From positions 4,712,001-4,776,000 of the forward strand of contig CM060732.1 in the NCBI GenBank assembly GCA_030704615.1: a stretch of 64,000 nt of DNA. The letters are read 5' to 3'. How positions within the stretch are numbered: the first letter of the stretch is position 1; every line of letters starts with the position of its first letter. Under the pieces are notes generated by a model. That model had not been told where the DNA came from and did no database searches. It saw nothing but the letters and a program-made list of their open reading frames with translations. The DNA is from Takakia lepidozioides. Its lineage: Eukaryota > Streptophyta > Takakiopsida > Takakiales > Takakiaceae. The position numbers and the translations under genes were made by a program. Positions 57,023 to 64,000 of this stretch are shown here, one piece after another.

Positions 57023-60000
57023 ATGTCCAGGGAGCGAGATAGACTCGCTCGATTTCATTCCAATGCAGGTAGTCTTCCACTCACTGCCACTGCAGACGAC
57101 GATGGGTTTGCACTTGTTCATGAGGATGAGTTGGTTACAGTGTTCCCGCTGGGATTGGGTTCTCTTCTTGTTCAAAAAGAGGTGTAGGACGAGGATGGGA
57201 ATTTGGATTCTGGGCACTTGGAGAAACCATTGGTTGGCGAGTGTGGAAGGAAGTGGAGAGTCCTTCCAGGCACATACCGGGTCCTTGGAAAAGAGAGAAG
57301 ACAATCAGCAAGATCAGTAGTTACCCCTGGCACTGCAGCATCGGTCGTGCAACAGAAGGACACAGTTCATGTGAAACAAGAGGTGAGCACATCCACTATA
57401 TTCGTGACTCTTTCAGACTCGTCCTCGGAGGATGTTTCTGATATTCCTCTGCCAGTGCAGACTCCATTCTTGGATGATGACGAATTGCAGGAGATAACGA
57501 ATGTCATTCCGAAATTGAAAGCCCTCGCAGGGGTGCCTGGGTGCAAGAGCGAGCTGCGTTTTGTTGATTGGGAGTCCCTTCGTGTGCAGCGGGTTCAATA
57601 CGTGCCAGCAGAGTTTGATGGGGACATCTTGTTTGAGCTCAACCCTCCCACGTCTTCCAGTGGACTAGCTGGGCTTCTGCAGGGCATGGACAAGAAACAT
57701 GACGGACACCCTTGGTGCAGGACAAAAACGTCGAACATCCACAATGACATTGGATTGAAATTTCGAAGGTCGGTTTGCGTTGGGCATTGCAAGTGCGTGA
57801 ATATTTCTTGCCCTCGGCTGAGAAACAACGCTAAACCAAACGAAAGTGAGTGGGAATGTGTGCCCCTGAATCCTTTCACCCCAGGGCTTGCCCCTTCCAA
57901 GACCAATACTTTTGTGTGCAGGTTCTGCAAACTTTCCCCGTCCTGTGTTTCTGTGTGCCACGCTCGTATGTACCAGGTGGCACACCGATGCAAGACAATG
58001 ACTCGTGCCTGCATTCATATGGGTACACATGAGCATCCTGTGTCCAAAGGAAGTTGCAGGGATAGCGTGGACATCGCTAGAAATCTGCTGAAGCAGGAGT
58101 TCCACAATGCCCCTTGTGCAACACCTTCTGCTACAGCGCTTGCAGCTAGCAAGGCATTCCTGGAAAAACACATATTGGGTGAAGGGGATGCGACACAACC
58201 AATGCTGGATGCAGATTCGCTTGATGCTGTGATGGACCATTTCTCCGTGTTGAGCTCTCCCAATATTCGGAACCAGGTGAATGCACTCAGAATGGGCATA
58301 GGCACTGCTGGATTCATGGACAACATTATGGACCTCAAACGGAGGAGTCGCTATGAATTCATTCAAAACAGTATCTTCCCTGGCCAGGGCTCGTCCAAGG
58401 TGTATTTGTTCAAGATGTCCACAGTGGGCGAAGGCAGTGGTGTGAGCATAGTCCGCCGAATGCAACCTGGAGGAGATTTGGCTAAATGTTGGTTAATGTT
58501 TGATCACTGCAAACGGGTGAAGGGTTGGACAACCATGGCGTGCCATGTGTACAATCCAGCGTACCAGCGTGTGCTCTCCATAGCAATTTGTGATATGCAG
58601 TTGGAGGACACTGAATCCCAGATGCTCATGTGGAATTCGCTCCTGGCCGTCATGCAGCGCAATGGATTACAGAACACAAATTTTGCGGGCTTCATGGCTG
58701 ATAGTGCACAGACAAATTTCAATGCAGTGCCGCGCGTGTTTGGTTCGGGGGATCCTAAGGTCCCAATAGAAAATAGGGAGCGCACATGCCTCTTCCATTG
58801 GAGTCAATCACTGGCACGTCATACAAAGCGTTGCATTCGCCCTGACCTTCAGTTGAAGCACAGAAGGCTCTGCCTGAAGTACAAAAATGCCACCTCAATG
58901 GGAGAAGCTGAGAGCACTTACCAAGCAATCCGGGCTTGGTGGTTCTCCTCTGGTGCTGCTACTGGTATCCACCTGAAGGAGTTGGAGGACTGGTTGGTTT
59001 TCTGGCACTTCAGGTACAGACAGTGGGGAGCTTTCATGATGACGGTAAGCCTCTTCAATCCTAGAAACACAAATTTAACTTTGTATCGTGCCTGTTCGTT
59101 TAGGGTTGTTGGATTGTCACTTGCAGAACCTCTTCCATTTCCTTTCGTTCCTCACATTGCATGCAAAGCCTCCTGCAGGACATGTCCTTGGAGGACTAAG
59201 CCGACATGTCATCCTGTAATTTGGCGGAGACTGTTCACAACGCCTGGATGCAGCAGTCTACCAAAGCAGGACGTGACTTGTTTGTGGCCACTACTGATGA
59301 CATGGGGCGGGCACTTACACAACAAACCAGATACCGCAATTTTCTGATAGGGCGGGGGTGGAGGCAAGGGCCCTGATACAACTTTGTTGATGCTAAGGGC
59401 TGCAAGTAGGTCCGGAGACCCATCGAAGATGGCCAGAGCTCTGAACAGGTGCACTAAAGGCTCCCCTTTGCAATCCAGGGTCCCCCATTTGGAAGGCGAG
59501 GAAAGATTTGGATCATGCAAAAGGAAATTGAACACTCCAGGGTCGGATGGAGATTCCCATCGGCCGGACAAGGTCAATTTCTCTGTACCAAAGGTGTCTC
59601 CAGTGCAGACTAAGTTGTGTGCCCGCCCCTTCCCAGGTGGGTCCTCCTCCAGTGGAGCAGGTGCAGATCATGCAAACACAGCAGCAAGAATCCCATTGGA
59701 GGAGGTGGTGGCCATGGTGCATGAATTTGATTGCATTGATAGTGAGTGGCATATAGAACGCACCCCACCAGGATCTAGAGTGGCTTGCATGGCAATTCGG
59801 ACCCCCTCTTTCAAGAAATGTAAATAAAAAATATGCAAAGGCTCCAGGGGGACTCCAACTCCAACATTCACAGGGTTGTTCCGACCTTATCATAGTGGGG
59901 AGTCAAAGGACCACAAGTTCTGGTTCTGCCCAGACGATATGGCACGATGCGTCAAGGGAACAGTTCGTCCTTTGGTGATAATGAAGCCCCCTCCCCCCGC

Positions 60001-60589
60001 AATTTGGCCTGTCAAACTTGGGACGTCGCTGTCATCAACTGAGATAAGCATGCTGGAGGAGGGAGGGTTCTGTCTTGCACGGTCCCGGATGGTGCCCTCA
60101 TGCACTGTCGGCACAGATGTGCCACATGCTCCGGCAATGCCTCCACCTGGTGCCAACTCCCACCCAACAAAAAGAGATGGAAAAACAGTGCGCCGTGTCG
60201 CTTCGGGTGCAGATCACGAATGCAAGATGGAATCGGATAGAATTTTGCAGGCTCGGGTGACTCGTATCACCGAAGTCCCTGCCCCGGGGTATGGACGGAT
60301 TTACACAGTGCTGTCTATTGGCTCAGTTCTTCATGACAAAGAATATCAGGTTATTGTGGGGAATTTCCCTACGTGCACTTGTCTGGATTTTGTAACGATG
60401 TGTGAGGGCGCTCTTGGCATGAGAGGGAAGTGGGTCCCCTGCAAGCATCAATATTACATATACCTTGTAATTATGTGCTGCGACGGTAAGAGAAACCAAT
60501 TCATTCACCAAGCCACACTAGGCTACGGAGAAGTCATCACCCTTCTACAGCGAGACACCTCACGTAGGGCTCCGCCAAATTCTTTTTGA
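57023..60589 (+). pseudogene. MULE-like transposase gene with SWIM zinc finger (copy 2)
   Basis: The frame starts at ATG 57,023, with TAG at 57,185, and runs to 59,043. A Cys/His-rich N-terminal region (HPWCRTKTSNIHNDIGLKFR, CVGHCKCVNISCP, CRFCKLSPSC) may be a GCM1/WRKY-like finger. The catalytic core has WLMFDHCKRV, LSIAICDMQLEDTESQ and FAGFMADSAQTNFNAV, with the C-x2-H motif CLFHW. An intron (59,044-59,186) leads to NLAETVHNAWMQQ. A frame change near 59,380 and TAA at 59,825 follow. The last part carries a SWIM finger, CTCLDF...PCKHQYYI (60,378-60,460), ending in TGA. It is the longest copy and a homologue of 20,245-22,042. SWIM-containing MULEs are typical of plants. Terminal inverted repeats were not identified. 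Confidence 0.85.
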
Positions 60590-61647
60590 ACACATATGAG
60601 CCATGCCCGCTTCCCATGCTGGTTTCCAGGTTACCGTGTGAAGACTTTGCATTTAGGACAAACACATACATTTCGTTCACGGAACCAGGACAAATGCACA
60701 TGCCATTCATTGTAAGCGTCTATCTGTGAATTGAAATAAAGTGTGTCAATCATTCTGAGCTCAAATCTGCCATATTTTCATTTTCCTCTTTTTGTGCAGG
60801 CATTGCAGACATGGTGCATGGTGGCCCCCTTTGTTTTTCCACGGTAATAGGCCCTCTTCCTGCAATCCTCGCCTATAGGACCTGCTTTTCCAGCAGATTT
60901 GTGCCGCTCATGCTTCCCTGAAGCGTGAGCTCAGCTCCCAGGCTCACGGGGCTGGGCTCACGCCGTAGCTATGCTGGTGCGGTTATGCTGTTGTATTAAA
61001 CCAGCCAGACTATATTACGTTCATTCCATTATTCCTTGACTAACGCATCGTGCAAGCAAGAATGAGAATGTCAGTACCAGTGAAGGAGTTGGCATGTCCT
61101 TTGATGCGAAAGTAAAACGCATCCGACATCAGTTCTTCCATACTCCGCTAGAAGTTCGAGTACAAATTGAGGCGTATATACGTTATTTGGCCGAAAAGAA
61201 GGAGCACAAGAAGCATTGGATTGACGAACGGGTCTGGTGTACTCGCTTCCAACCGGGGAAGCTCAAAAAATTTATTGGTGCTGAGATAGATTTGTGTTTC
61301 CCGGTTGTTCGTGCCCAGGTATTTATTTGGGGGCTTTACACCCCAGGTCTATCACTGGTGGCCCATTTAAGGTGGCAGGATGATTTCTTCACCCATTGTG
61401 AATCTTGCCAATTCTTTGCAGCACGACATCTTGTCCTAAGGTCAGATTGTGAACAGTGTAGAGGTCCCTGGCCTATAGGACATCCGTAAATGCATAATCG
61501 GTTGCACACTGATATACCACCGTCACCAAGGTTTCACGGTAGGTATCCAGATCTTACCTCCTTCATTCTTGATATGGTCATCCAAGGGAATATAGGCCCC
61601 TTGATACAACCATAAGTAGGAGAGTCATCATCTCAACAGTGAGTGTA
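60590..61647. other. Mostly unassigned; possible LTR of the following gag
   Basis: An open plus-strand frame at 61,094-61,489 (MSFDAKVKRIRHQFFHTPLE) has no recognisable family. The region precedes a gag remnant and could contain its LTR and leader, but no repeat partner exists in the window. Confidence 0.35.
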
Positions 61648-62285
61648 TGTCTAGCTCAGGATCGAGAGAAACATTCCAAGTTTAGATAGTATATCTTTTG
61701 ACTCTAGGCTGCAGCGTAGACTAGCCAGAGAGGCAGTCAGGGACCAGTTGTTAGGAAAGAATCCACAATTGAGTCCAGGATCCGACTTGGATACCCGAAG
61801 TCTAAATAAGATAGAGTGGGAAAAAGAGGATACCAAAGTCTTTCCAACGACGAGTATTCACGAGTGGTTTCCCCGGTGCCTGGTCCTCCATTTTCTCCGT
61901 CAGCAAGGTCAGCTAGTCCTTTGCCATCGGTAGTGTCAAATATGGCACATATTCCAAGACCGCCTGAGGTACCCATTGTGGTTCCAGCAGGTCTTGCCCC
62001 GCTAACATTGCCCAGACATTTGCCTTGGTTCTCCGGCGAAGCACATGAGAACCCTGAGTATCATGTGAAATTTTTTATTCAATGTTGCTATTCTAACCAA
62101 GCATTGGATGATGCTTATTGGCTGATCTAGTTTCCTACAACCATGAGAGGGAGAGAATCTACTTGGTATTGGCAGCAGGCACCAGGAACATTTGTCACTT
62201 GGTTGTAGATTCGCGACGCATTTTTGGATCATTTCCGGGCGGTGCACCAATTCACTAGTGTCCTGATGGCATTAGCACGAATCCA
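61648..62285 (+). pseudogene. Ty3/gypsy gag fragment
   Basis: After a frame change near 61,830, the frame contains RHLPWFSGEAHENPEYHVKF and, after TAG at about 62,128, FPTTMRGRESTWYWQQ and then, after another TAG at about 62,206, IRDAFLDHFRAVHQF. This is the retrotransposon gag core (FxG, Fp-L-G-A-W, F-F). Both TAG codons sit where Gln is plausible. It stops at 62,285 and no pol follows. Confidence 0.7.
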
Positions 62286-62589
62286 TCACCATTTCCAGTT
62301 TTTTTTTGTTGAGAAGTTGGCACAGAATTCATGCTGCCCATTTTTCGGTTTTTTTATTTATTTTTTATTTTTTTTCTAAAGTCGGCACATACTTCCGACT
62401 GTCTATTTCCCGTTTTGCCCTCGTGGGTATAGGTGGTACACCTTCTAATACCGTACATTTAGTCATCTTTAGAGATATAACATGGTCCTTCAGCTTTGCT
62501 CATATCCCTATGTCGAACCTAGAATCTTGCTTTGGGTTTGCTTCGGGGTAGGTTCGAAAACTCTGCTCATGGCTCGTCTGCTAACAAAA

Positions 62590-63010
62590 AACCAAAAGGT
62601 GGGGGGGGGAAGTGACTGAACAGCAGCAGCTGCTCGGTCACTCCCCCCCCCCCCCCCCCCCCACCTTCTTTTTTATTTTTCTTCCCTCATCTCTCCCACT
62701 TTCTCCCTCTGTCTCCCTCTGTCCCATCAGGATGTGCAGAGAGAGGGAGAGAGGGACTGTTGAAAAAAAAAAAAAAAAAAAGGTGGGAGGTGGGGAAGTG
62801 ATTGGAGCAGCTGCCCTTTCTCTCCCACTCTCCCTCGCTGCCTCTGTCCCTCTCTCCCTCTCTCTCCCTCTGTCCCATCACGATGTGGAGAGAGAGGGAG
62901 AGAGGGAGAGAGAATGAGTGATGAGGGGGAAAAAAAAGAAAAAAGAAAAAAAGGTGGGGGGGGGGGGGTGTGAGTGACTGCAGCAGCAGCTGCTCAGTCC
63001 CCCCCCCCAA

Positions 63011-63057
<47 letters not shown>

Positions 63058-63410
63058 CTTCTCTCATCTCTCCCTTTGTCTCCCTCTGTCCCATGAAGAT
63101 GTGGAGAGAGAGGGACAATTGAGGGGAAAAAAAAAAAACAATGTGGGGGGGGGGGGGGAGGGGGGTGACTGAGCAGCAGCAACAGCTGCTCAGTTATTCC
63201 CCCACCGCCCCACATTTTATTTATTTATTTTCCCTCAACAGTCCCTTTTTGTCCCTCTGTCCCTCTGTCCTTCTGTCCCCCTCTCTCCCTCTATCTCCTT
63301 CTGTCCCATCAAGATATGGAGAGAGAGGGAATGATGATGGAAAAAAAAAAAAAAAAAAAAAAAAAAGGTGGGGGGTGGGGGGGGGGAGTGACTGAGCTGC
63401 AGCAGCTGCT
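62590..63410. repeat. Compound G/C-run palindromic tandem repeat (about 185 bp, four units)
   Basis: Each unit has A-run, GGTGGGGGGG, GTGACTGAGCAGCAGC, its complement GCTGCTCAGTCA, C-run, T-run, then TCTCCCTCTGTCCCATCA and GATGTGGAGAGAGAGGGA. Thus a large hairpin alternates with a pyrimidine/purine block. G-runs of 8-14 could form quadruplexes. Open frames here are artefacts of the repeat. Confidence 0.85.
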
Positions 63411-63479
63411 GTTTTTTTCTCTCATCTCTCCCTCTCTCTCCCTCCCTCCTTGGAATTGGCCGGTTTTATCGGAGTTGAT

Positions 63480-63920
63480 TTCCTGTTTTTTCATCCATAC
63501 CGGATAGACTCTGGCAGTGTTTTCATCCGTCCTATAACGATTTTTCATCCATATTGGATGAACTACCAGGGTGGACACTGAATTACCTCTAAGATGAGTC
63601 TCTGATTTTTCACTCTTTTATTGACTTTCATCCATACTGGATGAGTCACCAGAGAATGAGGAATTACATCTATGGGGGTTGCCACTGGCATCCTGTTTTT
63701 TCATCCATACCAGATAAAAACTGCCAGGATATTAATTTTTTCATTCCTCTTTTATTGCTTTTTCATCCGTACCGGGTGAAGCATTTTTGGGATGTTGAAT
63801 TATCTGTGAGGATGTAAAACCGTTGCCATGGATGTTATTTCCTGTTTTTTCATCCTACTGATGGATTTTTTCCAACGGATGAACTCAAAGATGTTTTTGT
63901 CATCTGAACCGGATGATGTG
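63480..63920. repeat. Dispersed TCATCC-N5-GGATGA palindrome cluster
   Basis: Seven to eight copies of TTTTTCATCCATACTGGATG-like sequence at about 63,488, 63,541, 63,625, 63,695, 63,761, 63,846 and 63,898, at irregular 50-90 bp spacing, in AT-rich DNA up to the right edge of the window. Confidence 0.75.
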
Positions 63921-64000
63921 TATAGCTTTTGATGGCCCTGAACTGATATTAATTACCCCTAATTATGGTTAATTACGGTGTGAAGCCCTAACCCCTATCC

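Noticed and set aside
61094-61489. 131-codon plus-strand gene
   Set aside because: No recognisable domain; it lies in the likely leader of a gag remnant. Left unassigned.
39378-62208. Altered genetic code with TAG/TAA read as glutamine
   Set aside because: The intact SEC14-like gene uses CAG/CAA for all its Gln codons and has no internal TAG/TAA. At 21,190 the TAG replaces a Trp, judging by the homologous MULE. The same genes also carry frameshifts, so ordinary decay explains the stops.
62612-63578. Open frames rich in Lys, Pro, Ser or Gly
   Set aside because: They arise from homopolymer runs and pyrimidine/purine tracts.
1-64000. tRNA, rRNA or organellar DNA insertions
   Set aside because: No cloverleaf-like or rRNA-like sequence was recognised on either strand by eye; a tRNAscan or rRNA model search would be needed to exclude them fully.

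Overview
The window looks like nuclear DNA from a streptophyte. A charophycean alga such as Chara, or an early-diverging land plant, fits best; I cannot name the species. The evidence is spliceosomal introns, a plant-type SEC14-like gene, a decayed plant-type PPR gene, and plant-type transposons (hAT with BED/DUF659, MULE, L1-like LINE, Ty3/gypsy, a possible CACTA end). Only one gene looks like an intact host gene: the CRAL-TRIO (SEC14-like) gene at 29,667-34,098. Almost everything else is mobile or repeated DNA in decay, with many in-frame TAG/TAA codons and single-base frameshifts.

Layout. 1-1,858: 3' part of a LINE. 2,760-3,660 (-): PPR pseudogene. 4,550-15,390: a region bounded by two oppositely oriented arrays of the palindrome GCGACCGCC-N6-GGCGGTCGC. 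Between them lie a kinase-like pseudogene (+), two large inverted repeats, a 120-bp tandem repeat and a RING-finger pseudogene (-). 15,648-18,642 (-): hAT transposase pseudogene, followed by a third palindrome array (19,060-20,025). 20,245-22,042 (-): MULE-like transposase truncated by that array. 23,361-26,497 (+): ParB-like/methyltransferase family copy 1, interrupted by a LINE (26,498-27,985). 29,667-34,098 (+): SEC14-like gene. 34,900-35,661: CACTA-like terminus sitting against a gag-like remnant. 36,440-37,930 (-): copy 2 of the ParB/methyltransferase family. 38,241-40,703 (+): coiled-coil gene of unknown function. 41,345-45,470 (-): copy 3, with eight recognisable exons. 45,480-47,310: array of a second palindrome. 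47,330-55,876 (-): Ty3/gypsy element. 57,023-60,589 (+): second, longer MULE with a SWIM finger. 61,648-62,285 (+): gag fragment. 62,590-64,000: hairpin-rich and palindromic repeats.

Two systems stand out. (1) The Ty3/gypsy element encodes, in order, gag with two zinc knuckles, protease, a DNMT3-like C5 cytosine methyltransferase, reverse transcriptase, RNase H, integrase and a C-terminal PHD finger. (2) A dispersed, intron-containing family joins a ParB-like N-terminal domain to a C-terminal domain laid out like beta-class N4/N6 DNA methyltransferases, with degenerate catalytic motifs. In bacteria and phages ParB-methylase fusions are common; here the genes carry spliceosomal introns and repeat arrays. 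Two unrelated DNA-methyltransferase-like folds riding on repeated elements within 20 kb is the most notable property of the window.

A second theme is architecture: at least five unrelated repeat families are built from short near-perfect palindromes at regular spacing, and they often lie exactly where genes are truncated. All identifications are from reading the sequence; no database search was run.
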